From Lysobacterales bacterium (lineage in GTDB: Bacteria > Pseudomonadota > Gammaproteobacteria > Xanthomonadales > Rhodanobacteraceae): a DNA stretch of 64,000 nucleotides. The notes below the pieces were generated by a model. That model made no database searches. It was not told where the DNA came from and saw only the letters and a program-made list of their open reading frames with translations. How positions within the stretch are numbered: the first letter of the stretch is position 1; each line of letters starts with the position of its first letter. The DNA lies in NCBI GenBank assembly GCA_002632325.1, contig NSJK01000001.1:62001-126000 (forward strand), read 5' to 3'. Both the position numbers and the translations under genes were made by a program. Of this stretch, positions 34,223-44,654 are shown piece by piece.

Positions 34223-34329
34223 GGGTCGCGAAGTCTAGCGCAGCGAGGCCGATCGGGGGGGGGCTGCGAGTCACGGGTGTCACGAACGGGGTTGGATCCC
34301 AATGGCGTCTCGTCAACCAATCGCGTGGA

Positions 34330-35256
34330 CTACCCCAGCAACAGGCGGAAACTTACCTGATAGCGATAGAACCGGATGTTTGGCACGGCCGCGAGTGCCC
34401 AGCGGAGCTTCTGGTCGTTTTCCAGGGCAATGATGGCGCCTTCGACGGCCTGTCCGGGTTCGGCCACCTGCTCCTTGATGTATCCCATGTAACGCAGGAT
34501 CTGACCCACCACCACGTCGCTCGCGCGACCGCGCTTGAGTTCAACCACCAGCAGACGCTTGCGATCGTGGCTGACGCCAAGAATGTCGATCGGCCCGGCA
34601 TCGGTTGCGTATTGCTGGCCGACAGGCTCGCCGTCTTCCTCGTAGATGGCAAAGTCACGCGCGAGTTCGGTTTGCGCCCAGTTCGCCACTAAGAAAGCTT
34701 CCAGGTGCTTTTCCATCGCAAACGCCACCGGGTCTTCGATCACTGGGTCGGACGCAATGATCATGGGCGTCGCGTCCAGGCCCATGAGCCGGTGGATTTC
34801 CTCGGCGTAGCTGGAAAGATCGCACACGGTGCCGATGGATCCAGAAGAATTCTGCAGCGCCTCACTCATGGAAGTTCGTGTAATGGCTCGGTCGAGCCAG
34901 CGCACCTTTCGGCGATGAGGCAGGACTTGGCCCGGTGCATGAGTGTAGTTGCCGATGACTTCGCCGACCCGATAGTTTCCGCTGCCATCTGGACACAGCA
35001 CCGTGTCGCCGATCTGGATGCCCTTGCTTACCGTCCAGAGCGCGCCGCATGCCAACCCGGCTCCGATTCGGTTCTTGTCGGGATGGCCAGCGAGAAATAT
35101 CGGAATGAATTTGGTGTTGAAGTCCCGCCACTGTTCGGGCAGTTCGGTCGTCAAGTCTTGTCCGATATCGAAATCGGTCCCGATGAACCCGCCCTGGAAA
35201 CATTCGGCCGCGTGCGCGCTACGGCGCCCCAGCATCACTCGGTAAATCGCACTCAT
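34330..35256 (-). CDS. NucS-like (DUF91) endonuclease-domain protein
   Basis: 308 residues from ATG 35256 (AAGGGG upstream). The C-terminal 140 residues (MEKHLEAFLVANW, GPIDILGVSHDRKRLLVVELKRG, VVGQILRYMGYIKEQ) fit the NucS/DUF91 nuclease fold with the D...E-x-K catalytic set. The N-terminal half (FIGTDFDIGQDLTTELPEQW, GLACGALWTVSKGIQIGD, SEALQNSSGSIGTV) is a domain often fused to restriction-type nucleases. Possibly a defence nuclease; family NucS enzymes act in mismatch repair in actinobacteria and archaea. It lies outside the mutS element. Confidence 0.75.
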   Translation of the reverse strand: MSAIYRVMLGRRSAHAAECFQGGFIGTDFDIGQDLTTELPEQWRDFNTKFIPIFLAGHPDKNRIGAGLACGALWTVSKGIQIGDTVLCPDGSGNYRVGEVIGNYTHAPGQVLPHRRKVRWLDRAITRTSMSEALQNSSGSIGTVCDLSSYAEEIHRLMGLDATPMIIASDPVIEDPVAFAMEKHLEAFLVANWAQTELARDFAIYEEDGEPVGQQYATDAGPIDILGVSHDRKRLLVVELKRGRASDVVVGQILRYMGYIKEQVAEPGQAVEGAIIALENDQKLRWALAAVPNIRFYRYQVSFRLLLG

Positions 35257-35483
35257 GCGGTTGCCCCTTTTCGCGGAGTAGTCTGCCCGACCCGCGCAGA
35301 CACCTGGCACGGGACGGTCGCAAATTCGTAAGGTTATCGTGCCGCGGCCGATTACAGGGTATTGAACAGTCGTCTCACTGGGCGAGATCGTGCGCTGCTA
35401 TCGTCACCCTTCGCGCACGCGGTGTGTGCAGACACAGATTCGGGGGCAGTGTGGCGGGAGTGACGGCAACACGCGAGCAGGCG

Positions 35484-38400
35484 ATGCAGGGTGAAGACCA
35501 AGGCCTCGTCGTGTTCCGCGCGAGCCGGCTCGAGGCCCTGCTCGATCCGCTGGTGGGTCTGTTGCAGGCGGCGCCACCGCGCGATGTGCTGGCGCCGCAC
35601 GAGGTGATCGCGGCGCATCCGGGCATGCGCCGCTGGCTCGGACGTGAGCTCGCGCGGCGGGCGGGGCCGCGCGGGATTGCGGCGAATCTGCGCATCGAAC
35701 TGCCCAGTTCCTGGCTCGACCGCCTCGCACGCGAGCTGCTCGGCGAGGAGGCAATCGCGCTGCGACCGTATCGCCGCGAACTGCTGCGTTGGCGCATCCA
35801 TGCACGGCTGCGCACGCTCGACGATCCGCAGCTCACGGCCTGGCTCGATGGCGATGCAGCCACGCGCGAGCAGCGCGGTTTTCAGCTGGCCGACCGCATC
35901 GCGCGGCTGTATTCGCAGTACCTCGTCTATCGACCCGACTGGCTCGTCGACTGGAGCGCGGGACGCGTCAAGCCAGCCGATGCGGGCTTGCTCGCACCCT
36001 TGTGGCGCGAACTGCGGCGCGAAATCGGAGTGCCGCATCGCGGCGAGCGCATCGCGCAGTTGGTGGGCGCGCTGGGTCGGAGTGATGAGGCCGCGCGCGA
36101 GCCGCTGCATGTGTTCGGCATCGCCCAGCTCGCACCCGCGGAACTTGCAGTGTTCAAGGCAGTGGCGCAGCGACGCATGGTCGCGCTGTACGTGCCCGAT
36201 CCGTGCCGTGCACATTGGGGCGGCTTGCGCACGCCGCTCGCGCAATTGCGTGAGCGGGTCGAGACGGCGCCTGATGCGGCCGATACCGAAGGTCACTTTC
36301 TGGATCAGGGCCATCCCTTGCTTGGCGCATGGGGCCGCATGGGTCAGCACTTCGTGCTCGCGCTCGACGACATCGGTGCGCGCGTGGATACGCGTCATTT
36401 CGAGGATGAAGGCGATGCGCGTCCGCGCGACCGCCTCGCCGGCGTGCAGGAGAGCATCCGCCGCTTCGATGCAAGCTTGATCGGCGAGTACGCGGCAGCG
36501 CCGCGCGCCGATGCCTCGCTGCGCATCCACGCCTGCCACACGCGCTTGCGCGAACTCGAAGTGCTGCGCGATGCGCTGCTCGATGCACGCAGTGTGCGCC
36601 CCGATCTCAAGCCTGCGCAGATCGTGGTGATGATGCCCGACATCCATGCTTATCTGCCGCTCTTGCCTGCGGTGTTCGGCGCACCCGGTCGTCACGAGGG
36701 GCCCTTGCCCTGGCATGCAGCCGATGTCGCGGTGGCATCTGCGCATCCGCTGTTTGCCTTGCTGCGCCGACTGCTGGACCTGCCGCAGTCGCGCTTGAGT
36801 GCGCCGGAACTGGCCGACCTGCTCGCGGCCGCGCCCGTCGCGCGACGCTTCGGGCTGGGCGAGTCCGATGTCGAGACGATCGAACGCTGGTTGCAGGACA
36901 GTCGTGCGGCGTGGGCGCTCGATGGGGCGTTTCGTGCGCGCTTCGAAGTGCCGGCGATCGCCCAGCACACCCATGCCTGGGCGCTCGATCGCATGCTCGC
37001 GGGCTATGTGCTCGGACACAGCGACGAGGCCCGCATCGTGCACTTGGGCGAAGGCGATGCGGTGGCGCCGCTGGCCGGCATCGAAGGTCCGCAGGCCGAA
37101 GCACTCGGCGCGCTCGACGCGCTCCTGGTCGAGCTGCGCGAGTGGTGTGTGGGCGCGCAGCGGCGGCGACGCGCGAGCGCCTGGGTCGAATGGCTCCAGG
37201 CACGCATCGACGGCATGTTGCGCATCGATCGCAGTGAGGCGGGCGAGCGCGAGGCCCTTGCGCAGGTGCAGGAAATGCTGCGCACGATCCGCGCCGAACC
37301 CGAGGATGCGGGGCTCGATCCGGAAATCGAATTCGCGCTCGTGTGCGACATTCTGCTGGAACAGCTCGATGGCGTTGCCGAGCGCCAGTCTTTCCTGCTT
37401 GGCGGGGTGACCTTCTGCGGCATGGTGCCGCAACGCGCGATTCCGTTCGAGGTGGTGGCCGTGCTCGGCCTCGATGAAGGCAGCTTTCCGCGCGATGCGC
37501 GCGATCGCATGCTCGACCCGATGACACGGCATCGGCGTCTGGGTGATCGCGACGTGCGCAATGACGATCGTTATCTGTTTCTCGAAACCCTGATGTCGGC
37601 GCGCTGGCGTCTGCACCTGTCGCACGTGGGCGAGGGTGTTCACGACGGCAAGCCGCGCAATCCCGCGGCGCCGCTCGCCGAATTGATTGCGGCGCTCGAT
37701 GCCGGTGGCAAGGGCGCTGGCGAGCGGCCGTGGTGGGTGCGCCATCCCTTGCAGCCCTTCGATCGCCGCTACTTCGACGGCAGCGATGAAGCCTTGTTTT
37801 CGTTCCATCGCGCCGATGCTGCGATGCTCGAAACTCTGGGAACTGCGGCTGCCGAGGCCGCGCCCTTAGTCGCCACGCGCGCGCGGCGAGCGACGCCCAG
37901 GGCGCCGGAAGCGGATACGCCGATCGCGCTCGCCTCGGTGCTGGCTTACTACCGCAATCCGGCGCAGCAGGTGTTGCGCGAGAGTCTGGGCTTGCGTCTG
38001 GATGCGCTCGATGAAGGACGCCTGCGCGAGAGCGAGCCGCTGGACGCGCGTTTCGAAGCACTCGATCAGGTCGCGCGCTCGCGCTTCCTCGAACTTGCGA
38101 GTGAGGGGCAGAAGGAAGTCGAGGTCGAGCCGCCCGTGGATTTGCGTCTGCGCGGTCTGCTGCCGCCGGGGCGTGGCGGCGAGTCGGCGTGGGCGAGCGA
38201 GCGCGAGAAGATTCAGGATCTGCTGGCGCTGTCGGCGGGCCATCCGCTGTTTGCCGGCGGTCTGCCCACGGCGAAATCGGTGCCGATCGATCGTCGCATT
38301 CAGATGCGTCATGGTCGCGGCGAGTGGCTGCTCGGCGGCGAACTGGCTCGGGTTTACCTCAAGGACAAGACGCACTGGTTGCTCGAAGTGCAGCCAGGCA

Positions 38401-38930
38401 AGGCCCATGGCGGCGAGATCAGGGGGCGCGCGGAAGCGGACGTGGACTTCCGCGTCCGTATCGACCTGTTCCTGCGTTGGAGCCTGTTGCGCCTGCAGCT
38501 TTCCGACGAGCGTGCGCCGCTGCGCGTCGCGCTTCTGCTCGGTGGCGAGCGTGATGGTTTCGAAGCAGGCTTCAACGCGTGGGACGATCGTTTCACGCGC
38601 GCCAAGGCCGCTGGGCGCAAGACGCTACGTGCCGATCTCGAGCGCCGCATCGATGGCCTGCTCACGTTCTGCAATGCCGCGCTCGAAACACCGCTCTGGT
38701 ATTTCCCGCGCACTTCGTGGGTCGCGCGCGCGGGCGACATCGAAGCGGCGCGCCAGGTGTGGATCGGCGGCGAATACAGCTTGGGTGAACGCGACTACGC
38801 TCCCGGCTACGCACGCCTGCTGGCGGGTGATCGTGAGTTCGACGAGGGCGCCGACTGGCGCGAACTGCAGGCCCATGCGCGACACCTCGAGAGCTTGATC
38901 TCGCTCGCGGACGGGGGAGAAGGCGCATGA
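35484..38930 (+). CDS. recC: Exodeoxyribonuclease V gamma chain RecC
   Basis: 1148 residues from ATG 35484; earlier in-frame starts (35424) exist, but the family begins at LVVFRASRLEALLDPL. RecC is the Chi-recognising, helicase-like but inactive subunit of RecBCD. Visible: EVIAAHPGMRRWL near residue 45, RIARLYSQYLVYRPDWL, PFEVVAVLGLDEGSFPR in the mid region, and SNPAQ-like YYRNPAQQVLRESLGLRL. First gene of recC-recB-recD, overlapping recB by 4 bp (ATGA). Confidence 0.93.
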   Translation: MQGEDQGLVVFRASRLEALLDPLVGLLQAAPPRDVLAPHEVIAAHPGMRRWLGRELARRAGPRGIAANLRIELPSSWLDRLARELLGEEAIALRPYRRELLRWRIHARLRTLDDPQLTAWLDGDAATREQRGFQLADRIARLYSQYLVYRPDWLVDWSAGRVKPADAGLLAPLWRELRREIGVPHRGERIAQLVGALGRSDEAAREPLHVFGIAQLAPAELAVFKAVAQRRMVALYVPDPCRAHWGGLRTPLAQLRERVETAPDAADTEGHFLDQGHPLLGAWGRMGQHFVLALDDIGARVDTRHFEDEGDARPRDRLAGVQESIRRFDASLIGEYAAAPRADASLRIHACHTRLRELEVLRDALLDARSVRPDLKPAQIVVMMPDIHAYLPLLPAVFGAPGRHEGPLPWHAADVAVASAHPLFALLRRLLDLPQSRLSAPELADLLAAAPVARRFGLGESDVETIERWLQDSRAAWALDGAFRARFEVPAIAQHTHAWALDRMLAGYVLGHSDEARIVHLGEGDAVAPLAGIEGPQAEALGALDALLVELREWCVGAQRRRRASAWVEWLQARIDGMLRIDRSEAGEREALAQVQEMLRTIRAEPEDAGLDPEIEFALVCDILLEQLDGVAERQSFLLGGVTFCGMVPQRAIPFEVVAVLGLDEGSFPRDARDRMLDPMTRHRRLGDRDVRNDDRYLFLETLMSARWRLHLSHVGEGVHDGKPRNPAAPLAELIAALDAGGKGAGERPWWVRHPLQPFDRRYFDGSDEALFSFHRADAAMLETLGTAAAEAAPLVATRARRATPRAPEADTPIALASVLAYYRNPAQQVLRESLGLRLDALDEGRLRESEPLDARFEALDQVARSRFLELASEGQKEVEVEPPVDLRLRGLLPPGRGGESAWASEREKIQDLLALSAGHPLFAGGLPTAKSVPIDRRIQMRHGRGEWLLGGELARVYLKDKTHWLLEVQPGKAHGGEIRGRAEADVDFRVRIDLFLRWSLLRLQLSDERAPLRVALLLGGERDGFEAGFNAWDDRFTRAKAAGRKTLRADLERRIDGLLTFCNAALETPLWYFPRTSWVARAGDIEAARQVWIGGEYSLGERDYAPGYARLLAGDREFDEGADWRELQAHARHLESLISLADGGEGA

Positions 38931-41900
38931 GTGACAAGGCACTGACGCCTGCAATTGCGGCCACATGGGCGCAGCTGACGCTCGCGCCCGCTGGTCGCAG
39001 TCTGGTCGAGGCCAGTGCGGGCACCGGCAAGACCTGGACGATCGCGATGCTGTATCTGCGCCTCCTGCTCGAACAGGAGCTCACGCCGCAGCAGATCATC
39101 GTCACGACCTTCACCAATGCGGCGGCGCAGGAATTGGGTGGGCGCATCCGCGGTCGCATCGAGTGGGCCTTGCAATGTGCCCATGCGCTGCTCGCGGACG
39201 ATGGCAAGGCGACTGCGGCCGGGCGAGACGGGGATGCCGGGCGCATGGCTGATCAGGTTTGGCTCGATGGGCGTTGGCATCGCACCCGAGGCGCCATCGA
39301 CAAGACGCGCGTGCGCGCCGATCGCAATCGCCTGCGGATCGCCTTGGCCGAACTCGATCTTGCGCCGATCGGTACGCTGCATTCCTTGTGCCGGCGCATC
39401 CTCAATGAGTTTCCGCTTGAGTGCGGCGTTGGTTTCGGAATCAGCGAGATGGTCGATGGCACGGCCTTGCATGGGGTTCTGTTCGACGACCTCTGGCGAC
39501 ATCTCGGACAATCGACGGGTGATCTCGATGGCGAAGACGCGGCGGCCTGGGCCACGGGCCGCAAGCGTCTCAACACCTGCCTGAAGCTGTTGCTCGCGCC
39601 CGGCGTGAACATCGCGACGCCGCCGGCACAGCGAATCACCAAGCTGATGAACACAGACAATGCGCGGCGGATTCGCGACTGGGTTGACAACGCGCAATGG
39701 CAGCGCAGCAATTCGGCGCTCGCCGCGCGTCTGTGTGAACTCGCGCAATTCATCGCGACAGGCGGCGCTGACGACGCGAATGCATCCGCGCTCGCCAAGG
39801 AATTGGCCAAGGCAGTCGCGCAACCGCTGGAGAAGTCCCTCAAGGCAGGCTGTCCGAGTGCGAAGACGTGGCCGCCGATACTCGAACTCGCGCGCGAGGC
39901 GGTGCGTCTGTTGCCTTGCATCGCGGATCTGCCGTTCCAGCGCGCATTGGCGCGCTATCAGACCCAGTTGCGCGAACGTCTGCGCGCGCAGCTCGCGCGC
40001 AATGCACAGACCAGTTTCGACGAGGTAATTGCGCGCGTGCATGAAGCCCTGCAAGGTGCGGACAGCGCACTCGCCATGCGTCTGTGCGAGCGCTGGCCAG
40101 TGGCCTTGGTGGATGAGTTCCAGGATACCGATGGCCTGCAGTACGGCATTCTCGATCGCATCTACCGTGCGAGCGAACGCGGCCTGCGCGGCCACCTGCT
40201 GATGATCGGCGATCCCAAACAGGCAATCTATCGCTTTCGTGGTGGCGACATCGATGCCTATCTCGCCGCGCGCGAAAGTGCCACCGAGATGCTCAAGCTC
40301 ACGGTCAATTTCCGCTCTTCGCAGGCTCTGGTCGGTGCGCTCAATGCCTGGTACGCGGCGTCGGGTCAGGTCTTGAGCAGCAACAATCAACACGGGATCC
40401 GTTACGAGACGGTCAGTGCCCACGGGCTCGACGCGCGCTACACGATCGCCGGCAAGGACTGCCGCACGCCGCTGCATCTGCATCTTCTGTCGCTTGCGGA
40501 CACGCCCGAGAGTCAGGACGAACGCCGCGCGCACGCGCTCGCGGCCTGTGCCGCGCAGATCGTCGAGCTGCTCTCGGGTCGACACCGGATTGGCGCGACG
40601 CTCGTGCAGCCGGGCGATATCGCCGTGCTGCTGCCGCGGCATGCCGATATCGTCGCGCTGCGCACGCTGCTGGCGCAGTGCAAGGTGCCATGCGTGTCGT
40701 CGGGACGCGAGGACGTGTTCGCATCGCCGTGGGTGACTGAACTGCGCGTGGTTCTCTACGCCTTGCTGCATCTGCGCGATGAAGGCGTGCTGCGCGCGGC
40801 ACTGGCGACGCGCTTGTGGGGTCTGGACTGGCAAGGTCTGCGCGCACTCGCCACGGATGATGCGGCCTGGCAACGCGAAGTCGCGCGGGCACGCGAGCTC
40901 GATGCGATATGGCAGAAGCAGGGCGTGCTCGCGGTGGTGCTTGCCTTGATCGAATGCGCAGACGCGCGGCTGTGCGCGGCAAGCGAGCGCGAACGGGCCT
41001 TGACCGATCTGCGTCAACTGGGCGAACTGCTGCAGATGCAAGCGCAAGAGTTGCCCGGGCGCGATCTGCTGCTGGAATGGCTCGCCGATCAGGCGACGGG
41101 TGATGCAGTCGAGGAGGAAGCCGCAGGCGAGCGGCAATTGCGCATTGAATCCGATGCGGCGCGCGTGCAACTCATGACCCTGCATGCGAGCAAGGGGCTG
41201 GAGTTCAACATCGTGATGCTGCCACTGCTGTGGGCAAACGTCGCGCGCGGGGGTGAGATCCCCGTGCTGCATGAGCAAGGCGGGCAGGGACGGGTGATGC
41301 GTTTCGACGCCGAAGCGGCGATGCAACAGGCGCAACAGGATCAGGAGGAACGCCATCGACTGCTCTACGTTGCGCTCACGCGCGCGCGCCATGCCGTGCA
41401 TGTCTACGCGTTGCCACCAGGGCGGCCCGCGAGGAAGGGCGGCAAGTCGGCCATCGCGGATCCGCAGCGTGCGCCGCTGGACGCGCAACTTGCACGCGTG
41501 CTGGTCGGGGGCAAGACGCCCAGGCTCGCGGGCGTCGATTGGGACGACGACGCATGGCCGCTCGAACTGCGCGAATGGACGCATGCGGTGGACGCATCAC
41601 CGACCTTGTCTGCGGTGCGGGTCGAGCCGGCGGGCGTGCCATTGGAGTATCGCTGGAGCTTCTCGGCGCTCTCGCGCGCAGGTGCGGGTGGGGCAGGCGA
41701 GGAGCGCGCAGCCAGCGATGAATTCGAAACGATCGTGGCCAGCGATGGGGATGAAACCGATGACGGCGCAGCCGGCGAAGTCGAGCATCCCGAGCTGGCC
41801 TGGCTCGCGCCGATCGCGGGCACCGATTTCGGCAATGCCGTGCATGCGATCTTCGAGCACCGCCGCATCGGCCAATCCTTGCGCGCGCAGCAGGCGCTGC

Positions 41901-42538
41901 TGCGTCAATGCCTGCGCGATGCGCGCGTGGACTTGCAGGATCGCGCGCCCGACGAGGTGGTCGCGCATTTGGCGACGCGCCTGCAGGGCAGCCTCGATGC
42001 TGCGTTGTTGCCGGGCATCGACGACACGCTCACGCTCGCCGCGTTGCCGGCTTGGGCCTTGCGTGCCGAGATGGAGTTCGACTTCCGGCTCGATGCAGTC
42101 TCGCTGCGACGCCTGCGCGAGGTCTGCGATTTCGTGCCCGGCGGTTCGCTGCACGATCTGCATGGCCTGATGAACGGCAAGATCGACCTGGTGTTCGAGC
42201 ATCGCGGCCGTTTCCACGTGCTCGACTACAAGACCAACCGCGCCGGTGACGGGCGCTTGCTGTCGGGCTATGCGCCGCAGCGGCTCGAAGCCATCATGGC
42301 CCAGCACCACTATCCGTTCCAGGCGCTGCTGTACACGCTCGCACTCGAACGTTATCTGCGCCAACGCCTGCGCGATTACCAACGTGCGCGGCACCTGGGT
42401 CACACGATCTATCTGTTCGTGCGCGCGGCCGGACTCGCGCCGCAAGCGGGCATCTGGGCGCGGCGATTCGATGATCGCCTGCTCGATGCGGTCGATGCGG
42501 TATTTGCCGGGGACGTGCACGCGGAGCAGCCGGCATGA
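38927..42538 (+). CDS. recB: Exodeoxyribonuclease V beta chain RecB
   Basis: 1203 residues. SF1 helicase plus nuclease. Walker A EASAGTGKTWTIAMLYLRLL near residue 28, VTTFTNAAAQEL, Walker B ALVDEFQDTDGLQYGIL near 395, GDPKQAIYRFRGGD, LMTLHASKGLEFNIV near 755, and the C-terminal nuclease motif VLDYKTNRAG near 1100. Cytoplasmic; processes double-strand breaks for RecA loading. Overlaps recC and recD by 4 bp each. Confidence 0.95.
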   Translation: MSDKALTPAIAATWAQLTLAPAGRSLVEASAGTGKTWTIAMLYLRLLLEQELTPQQIIVTTFTNAAAQELGGRIRGRIEWALQCAHALLADDGKATAAGRDGDAGRMADQVWLDGRWHRTRGAIDKTRVRADRNRLRIALAELDLAPIGTLHSLCRRILNEFPLECGVGFGISEMVDGTALHGVLFDDLWRHLGQSTGDLDGEDAAAWATGRKRLNTCLKLLLAPGVNIATPPAQRITKLMNTDNARRIRDWVDNAQWQRSNSALAARLCELAQFIATGGADDANASALAKELAKAVAQPLEKSLKAGCPSAKTWPPILELAREAVRLLPCIADLPFQRALARYQTQLRERLRAQLARNAQTSFDEVIARVHEALQGADSALAMRLCERWPVALVDEFQDTDGLQYGILDRIYRASERGLRGHLLMIGDPKQAIYRFRGGDIDAYLAARESATEMLKLTVNFRSSQALVGALNAWYAASGQVLSSNNQHGIRYETVSAHGLDARYTIAGKDCRTPLHLHLLSLADTPESQDERRAHALAACAAQIVELLSGRHRIGATLVQPGDIAVLLPRHADIVALRTLLAQCKVPCVSSGREDVFASPWVTELRVVLYALLHLRDEGVLRAALATRLWGLDWQGLRALATDDAAWQREVARARELDAIWQKQGVLAVVLALIECADARLCAASERERALTDLRQLGELLQMQAQELPGRDLLLEWLADQATGDAVEEEAAGERQLRIESDAARVQLMTLHASKGLEFNIVMLPLLWANVARGGEIPVLHEQGGQGRVMRFDAEAAMQQAQQDQEERHRLLYVALTRARHAVHVYALPPGRPARKGGKSAIADPQRAPLDAQLARVLVGGKTPRLAGVDWDDDAWPLELREWTHAVDASPTLSAVRVEPAGVPLEYRWSFSALSRAGAGGAGEERAASDEFETIVASDGDETDDGAAGEVEHPELAWLAPIAGTDFGNAVHAIFEHRRIGQSLRAQQALLRQCLRDARVDLQDRAPDEVVAHLATRLQGSLDAALLPGIDDTLTLAALPAWALRAEMEFDFRLDAVSLRRLREVCDFVPGGSLHDLHGLMNGKIDLVFEHRGRFHVLDYKTNRAGDGRLLSGYAPQRLEAIMAQHHYPFQALLYTLALERYLRQRLRDYQRARHLGHTIYLFVRAAGLAPQAGIWARRFDDRLLDAVDAVFAGDVHAEQPA

Positions 42539-44328
42539 ACACGATGGGCTTTCAGCGCAGCGAAGGCGAGCGCGCGGTGGCGAACTGGCGGCCGCTCGAT
42601 CAGGCGCTGTATCGCTGGGTGCTCGCGCATGGGGGCGATGCACTGCTCGCGCGCTGCGCGGCGTGGGCGAGTCTCGCCGATGGCGAGGGTGATTCGGCGC
42701 TGCGTCTGGGCGACGGCCGCCGCGACATGCCCGCGCTCGGCGCTGTCGAACTCGCGCAGTTGCGCGCCTCGCCCTTGGTCGCCCGTGACGAAGGCGAGGG
42801 TCAGCGACCGTTCGTGCTCGATGCGCAAGGCCGCTTCTATCTGTGGCGCAACCATGCCAACGAAGTCGAGGTCGCCGCGCAGGTGTTGGCGCGACGCGCG
42901 GCGTCGACTGCGGCCGAGGCGGACCTGCAGGCGTCGATCGACGCGCTGTTTCACGCTCAGCGCGATGAAGCGGTCGCACTGCAGCGCGCGGCGGTCGGCA
43001 GCGTGGCCGGCAAATCGCTGTTCGTGCTCACCGGCGGGCCCGGCACCGGCAAGACCACCACCGTGCTGCGCATGCTGTTGATGCTGCAAATGCAGGCCAC
43101 GCAACCACTGACCATCCAGATTGCGGCGCCGACCGGCAAGGCCGCGCGACGGCTCGCCGAGGCCTTGCGCATCGGCAAGCAGACCTTGCGCGAACGCGCG
43201 CCGGCGCGGCTTTCGGGTGCGTGGCAAGTCTGGTTCGATCGCATCGCCGAGGAACGCGCGACCACCCTACATCGCCTGCTCGGCTATCAGCCCTGGCGCA
43301 ATGCCTTCGCGCGTGGCGAGCATGCGCCGCTGGTGGCCGATGTGGTGGTGGTCGATGAGGCATCGATGGTCGATCTGGCCATGTTGCGCCACCTGCTTGG
43401 AGCGCTGCGCCCGAGCGCGAGTCTGATCCTCGTGGGCGATGCCGATCAGTTGTCTTCGGTGGCGACCGGCTCGGTGCTTGCCGATCTGGTTGCCGCGTTC
43501 GAGGTCAGTCCGCGCGGCGATCTGGTGCGACTCACACACAGTTTTCGCGCCGAGCGCGAACTGGTGGCCGTCAACGAAGCGGTGCGCGTGGGCAATCCCG
43601 CGCGCCTCACGGCGGCGCTCGCCGATTCGGCAGGCAAGGCGCTCTGGCGCTGCGTCGATGGCGAGAAAGAGCTGCGTGCGCACCTGCAGCGTTGGAGCGA
43701 TGAACTCGCGCTGCATCTGCGCACTCCCGCGCTCGCCGATGCGCAGGATGTCGCCGGCGCACGCAGCGCACTTGCCGCGCTCGCGGGTCGGCAGTTGCTC
43801 TGCGCGCTGCGCGAAACCGCCTTCGGTACGGTCGCGGTCAATGCGCGGATCGAAGCCTCGTTGCGCAAGGCCTGGCAGGTTGCGAGCGAAGGACCGTGGT
43901 TTGCGGGACGCGCGGTCATCATCACCCGCAACGATCCGGGCACGGGTCTGGCCAATGGCGATGTCGGAGTCTGTCTGGCAGATCGCAGCGGCAGCCTGCG
44001 CGTCTGGTTCGATGGCAATGGCGAGGCCGCAAGTGCGGGGCCGCGCGGTTTCCTGCCGCAGTCGCTGCCTGCGCACGAGAGCGCATTCGCGCTCACGATC
44101 CACAAGAGCCAGGGCTCGGAATACGCCCAGGTCGCGGTGCTGCTGCCGCCCGACGCGACGCATCGCATCCTCTCGCGGCAACTGCTCTACACCGCGGTGT
44201 CGCGCGCGCGGCAGTCGCTGGAGATCTGGAGCGCCAGCGCGGTGCTGGAAGCCGCGGTGCGCACCGAAGCGCAGCGCAGCGGCGGGCTGTTTGATCGCTT
44301 GAACCAAGATCCACCGGAGGCGAGGTAA
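42535..44328 (+). CDS. recD: Exodeoxyribonuclease V alpha chain RecD
   Basis: 597 residues. 5'-3' SF1 helicase subunit. Walker A LTGGPGTGKTTTVLRMLL near residue 166, AAPTGKAARRLAEAL, VVDEASMVDLAMLRHLL near 275, LVGDADQLSSV, and FALTIHKSQGSEYAQV plus LLYTAVSRARQSLE near the C-terminus. Last of the recCBD operon. A run of prophage remnants follows its stop. Confidence 0.95.
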   Translation: MNTMGFQRSEGERAVANWRPLDQALYRWVLAHGGDALLARCAAWASLADGEGDSALRLGDGRRDMPALGAVELAQLRASPLVARDEGEGQRPFVLDAQGRFYLWRNHANEVEVAAQVLARRAASTAAEADLQASIDALFHAQRDEAVALQRAAVGSVAGKSLFVLTGGPGTGKTTTVLRMLLMLQMQATQPLTIQIAAPTGKAARRLAEALRIGKQTLRERAPARLSGAWQVWFDRIAEERATTLHRLLGYQPWRNAFARGEHAPLVADVVVVDEASMVDLAMLRHLLGALRPSASLILVGDADQLSSVATGSVLADLVAAFEVSPRGDLVRLTHSFRAERELVAVNEAVRVGNPARLTAALADSAGKALWRCVDGEKELRAHLQRWSDELALHLRTPALADAQDVAGARSALAALAGRQLLCALRETAFGTVAVNARIEASLRKAWQVASEGPWFAGRAVIITRNDPGTGLANGDVGVCLADRSGSLRVWFDGNGEAASAGPRGFLPQSLPAHESAFALTIHKSQGSEYAQVAVLLPPDATHRILSRQLLYTAVSRARQSLEIWSASAVLEAAVRTEAQRSGGLFDRLNQDPPEAR

Positions 44329-44610
44329 ACATCCACGCGCACATGCACGGTGCAACGCTCGTTTTTGGCTCGCCTGCGCGAATGCGTTGTTGCCCGCTGG
44401 GTCAAGGGTGTCGTTCGGTGCGCTGTGCGCACGATCCACGGTGCCGCGGCAGTAGGCCGTTTGGATCACAGGGTTGCGAAGGCGATGTACCTCGGCCTGC
44501 GTTTCATCGCTGGCGTCCCCAACGCCGATGATGGAGCGCGCAAGGTTGTCGTTCTGGTCATTGCCGGTGACCTGATAATTGAACCTGACGGTTTCCTCAC
44601 GCGATGCCAT
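44329..44610 (-). pseudogene. Probable tape-measure protein 5' fragment
   Basis: The frame starts MASREETVRFNYQVTGNDQN and continues DNLARSIIGVGDASDETQAEV, which resembles the first 40 residues of phage tail tape-measure proteins. After about residue 50 the resemblance ends, and the frame merely runs into recD antisense. It is a truncated remnant facing recD; the reading is tentative. Confidence 0.45.
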
Positions 44611-44654
44611 GCGGGTTCATTGCACGCAGACGCATGCCGTAGTAGCGTTCCGCT

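Larger units (their letters stand above)
34025..34329. other. Right end of the element and old mutS upstream region
   Basis: Holds the right arm-type sites, attR, the stranded 5' end of mutS (34160-34222) and about 100 bp of host DNA with a run of ten Gs near 34255. No other gene is visible. Confidence 0.7.

Noticed and set aside
35352..41584. Long antisense open frames over recC (818 codons) and recB (925 codons)
   Set aside because: Low-complexity, no recognisable motifs, opposite clear RecC and RecB.
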